Assembly (NCBI GenBank): GCA_963791495.1
Contig: CAWBST010000014.1
Span: 186,001 to 250,000 of the forward strand
Source of the DNA: JAMXLO01 sp963791495
GTDB taxonomy: Bacteria; Pseudomonadota; Alphaproteobacteria; Acetobacterales; Acetobacteraceae
Direction of reading: 5' to 3'
DNA: 64,000 nt
In this document: positions 8,801 through 18,719 of the stretch, piece by piece
How positions within the stretch are numbered: position 1 is the first letter of the stretch
How the letters are laid out: each line of letters starts with the position of its first letter
The notes under the pieces: model-generated
Database searches by the model: none
Told to the model about the DNA's origin: nothing
Seen by the model: only the letters and a program-made list of their open reading frames with translations
Program-made: the position numbers and the translations under genes

Positions 8801-9499
8801 ATGGCGATCGCGTCCGGACGACGACGATGGGCAGGATTGGCCTCGCCGGCCGACGCAGTCGAACGCGTGCCGCGCGCGGAGGTGGATGTCGCGTTGGTCC
8901 TGGCAGTGGACAGCTCTGGTAGCATCAGTGAGCAGCGCCTGAGCATGCAGATCCAGGGCTACCTGGACGCGATCCGCCACCCCTCGTTCATCGAGGCGGT
9001 GCGCGGTGGCCGTCGTGGCCGCATCGGGCTCACCTACGTCACCTGGACCGACGTGCGGCGACAGGAGCAGGTGGTGCCCTGGCGCGTGATCGAGGACGAG
9101 ACCGGCGCCAGCGCCTTCGCCCAGGCGATCCAGAGTGCACTGCATCCTTTGCCCGGCTGGACCTCGATCAGCGGTGCCATCGACTTCTGCACCGGCCTGC
9201 TGCTGAGCTGCGGCTACGTGGCCACGCGGCATGTGATCGACATCTCGGGCGACGGCGCCAACAACGACGGCCGGCCGGTGACCGAGGCGCGCGACGCCGC
9301 TGTGGCAGCCGGCGTGACCATCAACGGCCTGCCGATCACCGAGGTCGAGGCGAACCTCGAACAGTACTACCGTGACAACGTGATCGGCGGACCCGACTCA
9401 TTCGTCGTGGTCGCGCGCGACAGCGCCGCCTTCGGTGCGGCAATCCTCCGCAAGTTGCTGGTCGAAGTCGCCAGCATTCAGCCTCCCGACGCAACCTGA
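8801..9499 (+). CDS. DUF1194 von Willebrand factor A domain protein
   Basis: The start MAIASGRRRWAGLASPAD is chosen for the gagaaagagag site upstream. The 232-residue product is almost entirely one vWA domain. The MIDAS metal site is visible: DSSGS at about residues 42-46, a Thr in the middle (WTSISGAID) and the DISGDGANN loop. DUF1194 proteins are usually exported, yet this start gives only a short, weakly hydrophobic leader. Either export uses a poor signal or the N-terminus has changed. It is divergent from cysD with about 200 bp between them. The function of the family is not established; adhesion or complex assembly is inferred from the fold. Confidence 0.85.
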   Translation: MAIASGRRRWAGLASPADAVERVPRAEVDVALVLAVDSSGSISEQRLSMQIQGYLDAIRHPSFIEAVRGGRRGRIGLTYVTWTDVRRQEQVVPWRVIEDETGASAFAQAIQSALHPLPGWTSISGAIDFCTGLLLSCGYVATRHVIDISGDGANNDGRPVTEARDAAVAAGVTINGLPITEVEANLEQYYRDNVIGGPDSFVVVARDSAAFGAAILRKLLVEVASIQPPDAT

Positions 9500-9647
9500 A
9501 TCCACCGAATTCCTTGTCGGGGCGGGGCGCCCATCCTGCATCGCCGGACGGCATGTTCCAGAGCACTATCGGACGCGGTTTTCAGCTGTTCAGTTCAGGC
9601 CATATCACAACCATTCCATGGGCCAGTTTCGCGCAGGGTTATCTACA

Positions 9648-11267
9648 TTACGCCTCCAGTGCGGCCCGCACGGTGGCCGCGAGTTCCTGCCTGCGGTAGG
9701 GCTTTCGGATCATGGCGCCGGCCGTCATCACTCTTGCCGGCTCGTTGTCAGGCTCCGGTCTGAAATAGCCGCTGGTGAACAGCACCTTCAGCCCGGGTCG
9801 CAACTGCCGCGCCGCAGCCGCCAGTTGATGCCCCGTCATCCCGTCCGGCATGACAACGTCGGTGAACAGCAGGTCGATGGCCCTGTCGCTCTGCAGGATC
9901 TCCAGTGCCGCCGGCCCGCTTCCGGCCTCGCCGACCCGGTAGCCCAGCGACACCAGGTGACGACGCGCCACCGTCCGCATCTCTGCGTCGTCATCCACCA
10001 GCAGGATCAGCTCCTTTCCATGCGGCAAGGTCGCAGCCGTGGCCTCGTCAGCCTCGACGGCTTCCACACTGTGCGCCCGTGGCAGGTAGAGGCGCACCCG
10101 CGTGCCGTGGCCGAGTTCACTGTCGATCCGCAGGTGCCCGCCGGATTGCTTCGCAAAGCCGAAGATCATGCTCAGGCCGAGTCCGCTGCCGGCGCCAGGT
10201 GCCTTCGTGGTAAAGAATGGCTCGATCGCGCGTTCCAGCACCTCATGCCCCATGCCGGTGCCGGTGTCCGTCACCGACAGCACGACATAGTCGCCGGACG
10301 TCACCTCTTCGTCCGGCCTACCCGCCACAAGCCGTGTGTTCGCCGTCGCGATCGACATCGTCCCGCCATGCGGCATCGCGTCGCGCGCATTGATCGCCAG
10401 ATTGAGCAGCGCGTCACCCACCTGCGACGCGTCGGCTCGGGTGGGCCACAGATCATCCGCCAGGCTCGTGGTGATTGTGATCGATTCCCCGAGCAGCCGC
10501 CGCACGACCGCGACGTGGTCCGGCAGGTAGCCGTTCAGGTCGATCCGGCGTGGCCGCAGCGCCTGGCGGCGCGCGAAAGCGAGCAGGCGCCGGGTGAGAT
10601 CAGCGCCGCTCAGCGCACTGTTCAGGATCTCCTTGGCAAGACCAGCCTCGTCCTTGTCCCGTACCGCATCGATCAGGAATTCCGCGTTGCCGATGATGAT
10701 GCCGAGGAGATTATTGAAGTCGTGCGCGATGCCGCCGGTGAGCTGGCCGATCGCTTCCATCTTCTGCGCCTGGCGCAGCTCCGCCTCGACCCGCTTTTCG
10801 TGGGTGATGTCTCCGATGAGCAGCAGCAGCGGGGGCTCCCGACCGTCCCATCCGCTCAGCTGGCTTAGCCGGATCCGCGCCCAGGCAATGGCACCGGAGC
10901 GGTTGACATAACGCATTTCCGTGCCGTCAAGGACTTCGCCACTCCGATCCGGGCCGTTTACCTGCGTGACGGCATCGATCAGCAGTTCGCGGTCATCGAC
11001 GTGGACAATGTCGAGGAGATCGTGGCCGACCATCTCCTCTGCCCTGTAGCCGACCATGCGGCAGAACGCCGGGCTGGCCTGCACGATATGTCGGCCATCC
11101 GGCTCGACCAGCACTTTGCCAATAGGGCTTTCGTCGAAAATGCGTCGGAATAGCTGTTCGCTCTTTTGCAGCGCACCGGAAGTCGTCGCGACCAACTGAT
11201 CGCTGCGCCGCAGATCGCGGCGCATCAGAGCGAAGATCACGCCGATCAGCACGATGCTGCCAGCCAC
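9648..11267 (-). CDS. Hybrid sensor histidine kinase (PAS, HisKA, HATPase, receiver)
   Basis: From the GTG start the product has one membrane segment (GSIVLIGVIFALM), a PAS domain (about residues 45-160), and a HisKA domain with phospho-acceptor His in GGIAHDFNNLL. The ATPase domain carries N, G1 and G2 motifs (NLAINARDAMPHGG, DTGTGMG, GAGSGLGLSM). A C-terminal receiver has phospho-acceptor Asp in LLFTDVVMPDGMTG. This is a membrane-anchored phosphorelay kinase. No stand-alone response regulator lies beside it. The natural protein must be longer: the first membrane span and periplasmic CHASE3-like sensor are encoded upstream (11268-11858) but in shifted frames, so GTG 11267 is probably not the native start. 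Confidence 0.85.
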   Translation of the reverse strand: MAGSIVLIGVIFALMRRDLRRSDQLVATTSGALQKSEQLFRRIFDESPIGKVLVEPDGRHIVQASPAFCRMVGYRAEEMVGHDLLDIVHVDDRELLIDAVTQVNGPDRSGEVLDGTEMRYVNRSGAIAWARIRLSQLSGWDGREPPLLLLIGDITHEKRVEAELRQAQKMEAIGQLTGGIAHDFNNLLGIIIGNAEFLIDAVRDKDEAGLAKEILNSALSGADLTRRLLAFARRQALRPRRIDLNGYLPDHVAVVRRLLGESITITTSLADDLWPTRADASQVGDALLNLAINARDAMPHGGTMSIATANTRLVAGRPDEEVTSGDYVVLSVTDTGTGMGHEVLERAIEPFFTTKAPGAGSGLGLSMIFGFAKQSGGHLRIDSELGHGTRVRLYLPRAHSVEAVEADEATAATLPHGKELILLVDDDAEMRTVARRHLVSLGYRVGEAGSGPAALEILQSDRAIDLLFTDVVMPDGMTGHQLAAAARQLRPGLKVLFTSGYFRPEPDNEPARVMTAGAMIRKPYRRQELAATVRAALEA

Positions 11268-11858
11268 ACCGAATCACGACCGTTTCGAATATGAGCGTAT
11301 TGCGGGAAGTGACCGCGGCAAGCCGTCCGTCGAGCAGCCTCTTCTCATTTTCCTGCAGGTCGTCGATCAACCACATGATGGCATGGAGCCGTTGCTCGGC
11401 CGCCACTAGTTCGGGCTGCAGGGGCGAGACGAGGTCATTTGGTTGGGACGACGCCATCGATGTCGCCAAAATCGCATTGTTCTGCTCGATGAGCGACGCT
11501 AGTCGGTCCAGACCGGTTGGATTGGACCGCCCCTTCGGCGACAAGGTCGCGCAGCTTCGCCTGCATCGCCGGTAATGCCAGCATCGCCTTGCGGTACGAT
11601 GCGAGACGTTGCTCACCGCCGAACAGGCGATACAGGTAATAGTCCTTCCCGCTGGCTATACGAGGTCCTCAGCTTGCTGCAGCGAGCACGATCGCATGCG
11701 AGTGCACGCGCCACTCTCGCATAGGCGTCGCGCTGCGCACCGAGCGACTTAAGTGCAACAAAGGCATTGGCGATGATAGGCACGAGCGCGACCAGCAACA
11801 GGGCCAGCCGCGCGTTGCGACGGCGGATGTTGGGCTCTTTCCTGATCGTGTCGCTCAT
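11268..11858 (-). pseudogene. Broken N-terminal sensor region (CHASE3-like) of the histidine kinase
   Basis: The frame starting MSDTIRKEPNIRRRN at 11858 encodes a membrane span (LALLLVALVPIIANAFVAL). The coding sense then jumps between all three frames. Recognisable pieces in order are LQQAED, YSQREG, YYLYRLFGGEQRLASYRKAM, LDRLASLIEQNNAIL and RNTLIFETVV, which together follow the CHASE3 pattern and lead into the kinase. At least four frame changes are needed within 600 bp. The junctions at LQQAED/YSQREG, YSQREG/YYLYR, near VAEG/LDRLAS and just before 11267 are each repaired by removing one base; the first needs one missing or two extra bases. This is either a degraded sensor domain or a low-quality stretch of the assembly. 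Confidence 0.7.
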
Positions 11859-11934
11859 GATTCGATCGGCGACTCGAGTTCTGCGCGCCGGAAGCTAGCA
11901 AGACCGCTTCGGTATCGCCACGCAATAGTGTGGG

Positions 11935-13116
11935 TCAGGCCGGGATCAGCTTCACCCGCTTGCCCGCGACCCCCAGCGCAACCCGCCCCTGCTTCAGCGC
12001 CAGAGCGTCCTCGCCGAACACCTCCCGGCGCCAGCCGTGCAGCGCAGCGATGTCTGGGACTTCCTCGGTCGCCAGCCGGTCGATGTCGTCGGAGCTGGCT
12101 ACCAGCCGCGCTGCCACGTGATGGTCCTCGCACTTCGCGGCGAGCAGCACCTTCAGCAGCGACACCAGGGCCGGGGACGGCCGGGCGCCGTCGCGCGAGC
12201 GCGGTGCCTCGGGCAGCGCGTCCTCCGGCACCGCCTTTGCCGCTTCGATGGCAGCGAGCAGCGACGCGCCGGTGCGGCCCTCGGCGAAGCCGCGGCTGAT
12301 GCCGCGGGCGCGCGCCAGCCCATCCGGGTTGGCGGGGGCGGTGGCGGCAATCTCCAGCAGCGTCTCGTCGCGCACCAGGCGCTGGCGCGGGATGTTCACC
12401 CGCTGCGCCTCGCGCTCGCGCCACGCCGCCAGCGCCCGCACCATGCCGAGAAAACGGCGGTTGTTGCTGCGCGGGCGCAGGCGTTCCCACATCGCCTCGG
12501 GATCGGCGCGGTACAACGCCGGATCGGCGAGTTCCGCCATCTCCTCCGCCACCCAGTCGAGCCTGCCGTCCTGCTTCAGCCGCGCGCATAGCCTGGTGTA
12601 GACAGTGCGCAGATAGGTGACGTCGGCCGCGGCGTAGGTGATCTGCGAGGCCGACAGCGGCCGCGCCGACCAGTCGCTGAACCGGTGCGCCTTGTCGATG
12701 GAACCGCCGGCCAGCGCCGAGACCAGCGCCTCGTAGCCGACCTGCTCGCCAAACCCCGCCACCATGGCGGCGATCTGCGTGTCGAACAGCGGTTTCGGGA
12801 CGCCGCCGAAGCGCAGCACGAAGATCTCGATGTCCTGCCGCGCCGCGTGGAACACCTTCATCACCGCCTGGTTGGCCAGGAGGTCACCAAGCGGGGCGAG
12901 ATCGATCTCCGGCGCCTGCGCATCGATCACCGCGACCTCGTGCGCACCGGCAAGCTGCACCACGCAGAGTTCCGGCCAGTAGGTGCGCTCCCGCATGAAT
13001 TCGGTATCGACGGTGACGAACTCTTCCGCCGCCAGCCGATCGCAAAGAGCCTTCAAAGCCTCCGTGGTGGAAATCAGCGTGGGCGGCGGGAATCCGGCGC
13101 GGGGCGGGCGAGGCAT
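11935..13116 (-). CDS. rnd: Ribonuclease D
   Basis: A 3'-5' exoribonuclease for tRNA 3' maturation. The DEDD exonuclease motifs are all present: VDTEFMRERTYWP near residue 36, FHAARQDIEIF near residue 90 and the YAAADVTYL motif near 165. The HRDC-like C-terminal domain follows (VRALAAWREREAQRVNIPR). The length of about 393 residues is normal. The ATG at 13116 (MPRPPRAGF) is used; a GTG 15 bp upstream is in frame and possible, and neither has a clear Shine-Dalgarno. It is divergent from aspS with a short gap, an arrangement often seen in this group of bacteria. Confidence 0.95.
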   Translation of the reverse strand: MPRPPRAGFPPPTLISTTEALKALCDRLAAEEFVTVDTEFMRERTYWPELCVVQLAGAHEVAVIDAQAPEIDLAPLGDLLANQAVMKVFHAARQDIEIFVLRFGGVPKPLFDTQIAAMVAGFGEQVGYEALVSALAGGSIDKAHRFSDWSARPLSASQITYAAADVTYLRTVYTRLCARLKQDGRLDWVAEEMAELADPALYRADPEAMWERLRPRSNNRRFLGMVRALAAWREREAQRVNIPRQRLVRDETLLEIAATAPANPDGLARARGISRGFAEGRTGASLLAAIEAAKAVPEDALPEAPRSRDGARPSPALVSLLKVLLAAKCEDHHVAARLVASSDDIDRLATEEVPDIAALHGWRREVFGEDALALKQGRVALGVAGKRVKLIPA

Positions 13117-13229
13117 TCGGCGCTTGTACACTTAGCACCGCTGTCATGACAGACAGCGTTGTGCTGGCTTGACTTGCCGGAAGGTGAGGGGCTTGTCTGC
13201 CGCCCCTCGATCAGCCGGGACAGCCCACG

Positions 13230-15018
13230 ATGCACGCCTATCGCACCCATACCTGTGGCGCGTTGCGCGCCGCCGATGCCGGGCAGCCCGCCCGCCTCTC
13301 GGGCTGGGTGCATGCCAAGCGCGATCACGGCGGTCTGCTGTTCATCGACCTGCGCGATCATTACGGCATCACGCAATGCGTGTTTCCCGCCGGCTCGCCC
13401 GCCTTCGCCGCGGCCGATGCGGTGCGCCCGGAAAGCGTCATCACCGTCACCGGCCAGGTCGTCCCCCGCGAGGCCGGCACGGTGAACCCGCGCCTGCCCA
13501 CCGGCGAGATCGAGCTCCGCGTCGCCGATCTCGTCGTTCAGTCGGCCGCCGACGTTCTGCCGATGCAGGTTGCGGGCGACGAAAAGTTCCCCGAGGACAT
13601 CCGCCTCGAAGTACCGCTTCATCGACCTGCGCCGCGAGAAGCTGCACCGGAATATCATGCTGCGTGCCGGTGTCATCGCCTCGATCCGCCGCCGCATGAT
13701 CGAGGCCGGCTTCACCGAGTTCCAGACGCCGATCCTGACCGCGGACTCGCCCGAGGGCGCGCGCGCCTTCCTGGTGCCGGCGCGGCTGCACCCAGGCAAG
13801 TTCTACGCCCTGCCGCAGGCGCCGCAGCAGTTCAAGCAGTTGGCAATGGTCGCGGGCTTCGACCGCTACTTCCAGATCGCGCCCTGCTTCCGCGACGAGG
13901 CCTCGCGCGCCGACCGTTCGCCGGGCGAGTTCTACCAGCTCGATTTCGAGATGAGCTACGTCACCCAGGAGGACGTGTTTGCGACGACCGAACCGGTGAT
14001 CGCCGGCGTGTTCGAGGAATTCGCCGAAGGCCGCCCGGTGACGCCGCCGCCGTGGCCGCGCATCCCTTACGACACGGCGATGCTGGAATACGGCAGCGAC
14101 AAGCCCGACCTGCGCAACCCGCTGCGGATCAGCGATGTGACCCAGCACTTCGCCGGCTCCGGCTTCGGACTGTTCGCGCGGATCGCAGCATCCGGCGGCG
14201 TGGTGCGCGCCATCCCGGCGCCGGGTGCTGCCTCGCAGCCGCGCAGCTTCTTCGACAAGCTGAACGATTGGGCGAAAGCCGAAGGCGCCGGCGGGCTCGG
14301 CTACATCGTCTATGAGGCGGATGGCCCGAAGGGACCGATCGCCCGCAACCTGGAACCCGACCGTGCCCAAGCGATCCGGACGACCTGCGCTCTCAGCGCT
14401 GGCGACGCGGTGTTCTTCGTCGCCGGCAAGGTCGAAACCGCCGCAAAATTCGCCGGCGCGGTGCGCACGCGACTGGCCGAGGAGCTTGGTCTCGGCGAGA
14501 CGGGCGCGTTCCGTTTTTGCTGGATCACCGACTTCCCGATGTTCGAGCTGAACGAGGAATCCGGAAAAGTCGATTTCAGCCACAACCCGTTCAGCATGCC
14601 GCAGGGCGGGCTGGAGGCGCTGAACGCGCAGGACCCACTGACCATCAAGGCGTTCCAGTACGACATCGTGTGTAACGGCGCGGAGCTGTGCTCGGGCGCG
14701 ATCCGCAACCATCGCCCCGACATCATGGTCCGCGCCTTCGAGATAGCCGGCCACCCGCCCGAGGAGGTGGAGAAGCGCTTCGGCGGCATGCTGAACGCGT
14801 TCCGCTACGGCGCCCCGCCCCACGGCGGCGCCGCGCCCGGCATCGACCGCATCGTGATGCTGCTGGCGGACGAGCCGAACATCCGCGAGGTGATCCTGTT
14901 CCCGCTCAACCAGCAGGGCGAGGACCTGATGATGGACGCCCCGGCCGAAGTACCTCCGGCGCGCCTGAAGGAGCTGCACCTACGGCTCGACCTGCCGCCA
15001 AAGGTCCGATCCACATAA
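13230..15018 (+). CDS. aspS: Aspartyl-tRNA synthetase, interrupted by one frameshift
   Basis: The N-terminal OB-fold anticodon-binding domain (MHAYRTHTCGALRAADAG to FPEDIRL) is in one frame. The class II catalytic core, from YRFIDLRREKLHRNI to RLDLPPKVRST, is in the next. Removing one base near 13605 (cctcgaag) restores the expected RLKYRFIDLRR. Motif 2 (FRDEASRADRSPGEFYQLD) and motif 3 (GAAPGIDRIVM) are intact, as is the bacterial GAD insertion. In alphaproteobacteria this is usually the non-discriminating enzyme working with GatCAB. The gene is normally essential and single-copy, so the shift is most likely a sequencing or assembly indel. Confidence 0.93.
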
Positions 15019-15021
15019 ACG

Positions 15022-15064
15022 TGCTCCCCCTCCCCTTGCGGGAGGGGGTTGGGGGGAGGGGGCG
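15022..15064. repeat. Dispersed GC hairpin repeat, copy B
   Basis: Same element as at 5808-5845 (C-rich tract, ttgc, G-rich tract, ttgggggg tail), placed directly after the aspS stop codon. The stem could also act as an mRNA 3'-end structure, but no T-run follows. Confidence 0.75.
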
Positions 15065-15122
15065 GTGCTGGCGGATCGGTGCCCGCCTCCTTATGTTCGC
15101 GCTGACCCACTGGAGTCCCTTC

Positions 15123-15923
15123 ATGCGCCCTTCTGCCCTGGCGGCAGCCGTCGTCGCTCTGTGCGCCTCGGCCGCGCTGCCCGCCGATGCCGCGGGCCTG
15201 AACACGGCCTCCGCCGCTCACCGCGCGATCTACAACCTGACCCTCGCCAGCAGCCGCGGCGGCGAGATCATCGCTGCCCGCGGGACGATGGGCTACGAGG
15301 TCATCGATGCCTGCGACGGTTGGGCGGTCCGCCAGCGGCTGTCGATGACGCTGACCAATACCGAGGGCCAGGACGTCCAGATGGTGTCCGACTACGCCAC
15401 CTGGGAATCCAAGGACGGCCTGAAGTTCCGTTTCCACATGAAGCAGACCACCGATACCGCGGTGACCAGCCAGACCGACGGCGACGCGAAGCTTGAGCGG
15501 ACCGGCGGCCCAGGCGAGGCGCACTACACCGTCCCCGAGGACACCACCAAGCCGCTACCTGCCGGCACGCTGTTCCCGATGGCCCACACCTCGGCGATCC
15601 TGGCGGCGGCCGAAGCGGGCAAGAAGTTCATCGCCCTGCCGCTGTTCGACGGCACTGACGATTCCGGCGGCGAGGACAGCTTCGTCGTCGCGCTGGACTG
15701 GAAGAAACCGGAGGCCAACAAGTATCCGCTCCTGTCCAACCTGCCCAGCACCCGTGTCCGCCTGGCGTTCTTCGACCATGCGGCGAAAGGCGAGGTCCCG
15801 ACCTATCAGGTCGGCATGCGCTACTGGGCGAACGGTGTGGCCGACAATCTGCAGATGGACTTCGGCGACTTCGTCATGGACGCGAAGATGGCCGAACTCA
15901 CACCGCTGCCGCACAAGTGCTGA
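15123..15923 (+). CDS. EipB-family (DUF1849) cell envelope integrity protein
   Basis: The product begins with a clear Sec signal peptide (MRPSALAAAVVALCASAALP, cleavage near ADA-AG) and then a single periplasmic domain of about 245 residues. Motifs HRAIYNLTL, GTMGYEVIDACDGWAVRQR and the C-terminal YWANGVADNLQMDFGDFVMD match the DUF1849/EipB family. Members form a spiral-like beta-barrel in the periplasm and support envelope integrity in Brucella and relatives. A single internal Cys (DACDGW) and the terminal Cys (PHKC) could form the family disulfide. An ATG 30 bp upstream is in frame but gives a worse signal peptide. It follows aspS and the GC hairpin. Confidence 0.9.
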   Translation: MRPSALAAAVVALCASAALPADAAGLNTASAAHRAIYNLTLASSRGGEIIAARGTMGYEVIDACDGWAVRQRLSMTLTNTEGQDVQMVSDYATWESKDGLKFRFHMKQTTDTAVTSQTDGDAKLERTGGPGEAHYTVPEDTTKPLPAGTLFPMAHTSAILAAAEAGKKFIALPLFDGTDDSGGEDSFVVALDWKKPEANKYPLLSNLPSTRVRLAFFDHAAKGEVPTYQVGMRYWANGVADNLQMDFGDFVMDAKMAELTPLPHKC

Positions 15924-15938
15924 GGCAACGGCCCGCCA

Positions 15939-16715
15939 TCATATCAGCCCCTGCCGTCGGAACAGGTCGATCAGCACCAGGTTGACGTTGAACTTGAACT
16001 CGTCGGTATCGCGCACCGTCTGCATCACGCGTGCGACCGGCCAAAGCTCGAACGCCTCCACTTCGCCATCGGTCGCTTCGGGCTGAAATTCCGCTGGCAC
16101 CTCAAGGTCGTAGCAAAACAGCAGGTCGCGGCGCAGCCCTTCGGGCCGCTCCATCGCATAGGTGATTGTCGCCACCGGCACGGCCAGGCTTGCCAATGAG
16201 GCCGGGATCGCAGCCTCCTCCGACGCTTCCTTCACCAGCGTCTCAGCCGGTGTAAGCCCGGCCGGTACGCCGCCCGCAACGATGTGGTCGAGCTTTGACG
16301 GGTCCAGCTGCTTGTCGGCCGCACGTCGGGCGACCCACACGTGCAGTCCATCCGAACGGCGGACCAGCCCGTTCAGGTGTACGCCCACCGCCATCACACC
16401 GAAGCTCGGCAGCGCGCCGCGATCCAGCCGCGCGAGCACGGGGCCGTCCGGCTCGGCGCGAATGTCGAACTCCTCGCGCCGCCAGCGATAGCAGCCCTCG
16501 TCGGAGAGCCGCCGCGCGATCTCTGGCAGCGCCGCCCCATCAGCCAGCGTGACCTCGTCACTGCCCGTGCTGATCTCCGGAAACGCCGCCAGCCGCGCCG
16601 CGAACGCTGGCTTGACCCAGCCGACCTGAGCGCCGCCGATGCGGAACGCCAGCCGTTCGCCAGGCAGCACCGCGTTGTTGCAGCCGCGAACATGGCGCAG
16701 GTAGCCGTCGTCCAT
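15939..16715 (-). CDS. NUDIX hydrolase with DUF4743 N-terminal domain
   Basis: The start MDDGYLRHVRGCNNAVLPGE has a gaaaggcgag site upstream. The N-terminal half (residues 1-115) matches DUF4743, which precedes NUDIX domains in proteins related to yeast Tnr3 and plant Nudix hydrolases. The NUDIX box is the family variant GGVPAGLTPAETLVKEASEE (Lys instead of Arg before Glu). Related enzymes hydrolyse oxidised thiamine diphosphates, so damaged-cofactor clean-up is a reasonable inference. It is divergent from the ABC exporter, with 35 bp between the two starts, and converges on eipB with a 15-bp gap. Confidence 0.88.
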   Translation of the reverse strand: MDDGYLRHVRGCNNAVLPGERLAFRIGGAQVGWVKPAFAARLAAFPEISTGSDEVTLADGAALPEIARRLSDEGCYRWRREEFDIRAEPDGPVLARLDRGALPSFGVMAVGVHLNGLVRRSDGLHVWVARRAADKQLDPSKLDHIVAGGVPAGLTPAETLVKEASEEAAIPASLASLAVPVATITYAMERPEGLRRDLLFCYDLEVPAEFQPEATDGEVEAFELWPVARVMQTVRDTDEFKFNVNLVLIDLFRRQGLI

Positions 16716-16750
16716 CGTCTCGCCTTTCAAACCGGCCATCTCCATGCCAC

Positions 16751-18604
16751 ATGCCGGTAATGCGACGAACCTCTCCCACCGAGGAGGCTTCCCACACTCT
16801 GCCACGACCGCGTTCCGGCATGGCGACAATTCGCTCGCTGCTGCCATATCTCTGGCCCGAGCACGACCCCGGCGCCAAGGCCCGCGTCGTTGTCGCGATG
16901 GGCCTGCTGCTGCTCGCCAAGCTCGCCACCGTCGCCGTGCCGGTGGTCTATGGCCGCATCGTCGATGCGCTGGCGCCGAAGGACAACACGGCCCTGCTCG
17001 CCGTCCCGCTGGGCCTGGTGATCGGCTATGGCCTGCTGCGCGTCGGCTCCGCCGCGTTCGGCGAGCTGCGCGATGCATTGTTCGCCAAGGTACAGCAGCG
17101 CGCCGTCCGTACCGCCGCGCGGCGCACCTTCCAGCATCTGCACGCGCTCAGCCTGCGCTTCCATCTCGATCGCCAGACCGGTGCGCTGGCCCGCGCGATC
17201 GATCGTGGCTCGCAGGGCATCCAGTCGGTGCTGCGCCTCGCGGTGTTCAACGTGGTGCCGACGATCATCGAACTGCTGCTGGTCACCGCGATCATCTGGC
17301 GCCTGTTCGACTGGCGCTTCGCCGCGATCACCTTCGCCGCGGTGGTGAGCTACGCCGGCTTCACCATGAGCTTCGCCGCGTGGCGCTCGCGCATTCGCCG
17401 CGCGATGAACGACACCGACAACGACGCCTCCACCAAGGCGCTCGACAGCCTGCTGAACTACGAGACGGTGAAGTATTTCGGCAACGAGCCGCACGAGGTC
17501 GCGCGCTACGACACGGCACTCGCGCGCTACGAACGCGCCGCGGTGCGCGTGCAGGTGTCGCTGAACCTGCTGAATATCGGCCAGGCCTTCATCATCGCTC
17601 TCGGCCTCACGCTGATCATGCTGATGGCGACACGCGAGGTGCGCGGCGGCACGATGACCGTCGGGCAGTTCGTGCTGGTCAACACCTATCTGATGCAGCT
17701 CTACCAACCACTCGGCTTCCTCGGCATGGTCTACATGACGATCAAGCAGGGCCTGGTGGACATGGAGCAGATGTTCCGCCTGCTCGAGGTGGAACGCGAA
17801 ATCGCCGATCGTCCAAATGCCGCGACGCTGCCCGCGCATGGCCCTGCAGGCGAGGTGCGGTTTGAACACGTGGAGTTCGGCTATCGGGCCGATCGCCCGA
17901 TCCTGCGCGGCATCGATTTCACTGTGCCCGCCGGACGCAAGTTGGCCATCGTCGGTCCGACCGGCGCGGGCAAGTCCACCATCAGCCGGTTGCTGTTTCG
18001 CTTCTACGATGTGACCCGCGGCCGCATTTGCATCGACGGCCACGACATCCGCGACATCACGCAGGAAAGCCTGCGCGCGGCGATAGGCGTGGTGCCGCAG
18101 GACACTGTGCTGTTCAACGACACGATCCGCTACAATATCGCGTACGGCCGGGTCGGTGCCACGCAGGACGAGATCGAGCACGCCGCGCGGCTGGCGCAGG
18201 TGCACGACTTCATCGCCTCGCTGCCCGAGGGCTACGACACGCGCGTCGGCGAGCGTGGCCTGAAGCTGTCGGGCGGCGAGAAGCAGCGCGTGGCGATCGC
18301 GCGCACCATCCTGAAGGATCCGCGCATCCTGATCCTGGACGAGGCGACGAGTGCGCTCGACACGGGGACCGAACAGGACATCCAGGCGGCGCTGCGCGCG
18401 GTGGCGCGACATCGCACCACGCTGGTGATCGCGCACCGGCTGTCCACTGTGGTGGACGCCGACGAGATCATCGTGCTGGCTGACGGTCGCGTGGCGGAGC
18501 GCGGAAGGCACGCAGCATTGCTGGCGCGCGACGGGCTGTATGCACGGATGTGGGCACTGCAGGCCGAGCAGGAGACGGAACCGGAGTCGGAAATTGCGGA
18601 TTAG
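16751..18604 (+). CDS. Atm1-type ABC exporter, fused permease and ATPase
   Basis: A 617-residue half-transporter. The N-terminal six-span ABC transmembrane domain contains the family motif YETVKYFGNEPHE near residue 240, typical of Atm1/HMT-type exporters of glutathione or Fe-S-precursor compounds. The ATPase has Walker A GPTGAGKST near 400, Q-loop in VVPQDTVLFNDTIRYNI, signature LSGGEKQRVAIAR and Walker B ILILDEATSALD. It works as a homodimer in the inner membrane. The frame opens at 16751; a better-looking start may be MATIRSLLPYLWPEHD at 16820. It is divergent from the NUDIX gene. All motifs look intact. Confidence 0.93.
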   Translation: MPVMRRTSPTEEASHTLPRPRSGMATIRSLLPYLWPEHDPGAKARVVVAMGLLLLAKLATVAVPVVYGRIVDALAPKDNTALLAVPLGLVIGYGLLRVGSAAFGELRDALFAKVQQRAVRTAARRTFQHLHALSLRFHLDRQTGALARAIDRGSQGIQSVLRLAVFNVVPTIIELLLVTAIIWRLFDWRFAAITFAAVVSYAGFTMSFAAWRSRIRRAMNDTDNDASTKALDSLLNYETVKYFGNEPHEVARYDTALARYERAAVRVQVSLNLLNIGQAFIIALGLTLIMLMATREVRGGTMTVGQFVLVNTYLMQLYQPLGFLGMVYMTIKQGLVDMEQMFRLLEVEREIADRPNAATLPAHGPAGEVRFEHVEFGYRADRPILRGIDFTVPAGRKLAIVGPTGAGKSTISRLLFRFYDVTRGRICIDGHDIRDITQESLRAAIGVVPQDTVLFNDTIRYNIAYGRVGATQDEIEHAARLAQVHDFIASLPEGYDTRVGERGLKLSGGEKQRVAIARTILKDPRILILDEATSALDTGTEQDIQAALRAVARHRTTLVIAHRLSTVVDADEIIVLADGRVAERGRHAALLARDGLYARMWALQAEQETEPESEIAD

Positions 18605-18655
18605 TACCCGATGACGGAAGCCTGGTGCCCCAACGAGCAGCGCGCCCACTTCGTC

Positions 18656-18675
18656 ATTCCCGCGAAGGCGGGAAT
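18656..18675. repeat. Extragenic palindrome (ATTCCCGC/GCGGGAAT)
   Basis: An 8-bp perfect inverted repeat with loop GAAG in the context cattcccgcgaaggcgggaa. This type of short palindrome is dispersed in many proteobacterial genomes. It lies between the ABC exporter and the next small gene. Confidence 0.55.
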
Positions 18676-18719
18676 CCAGAACGGCACAAGCGTGACGTGC
18701 GGGACAGAAGGAGAGGCGA

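Noticed and set aside
8599..8946. N-terminal extension of cysD by 116 residues
   Set aside because: The family starts at MTKHPPHLK; the extension is antisense to the vWA gene region and has no similarity.
15939..17078. Extension of the NUDIX gene to 379 residues
   Set aside because: The extra N-terminus is antisense to the ABC exporter and lacks any domain; ATG 16715 has a good ribosome-binding site.
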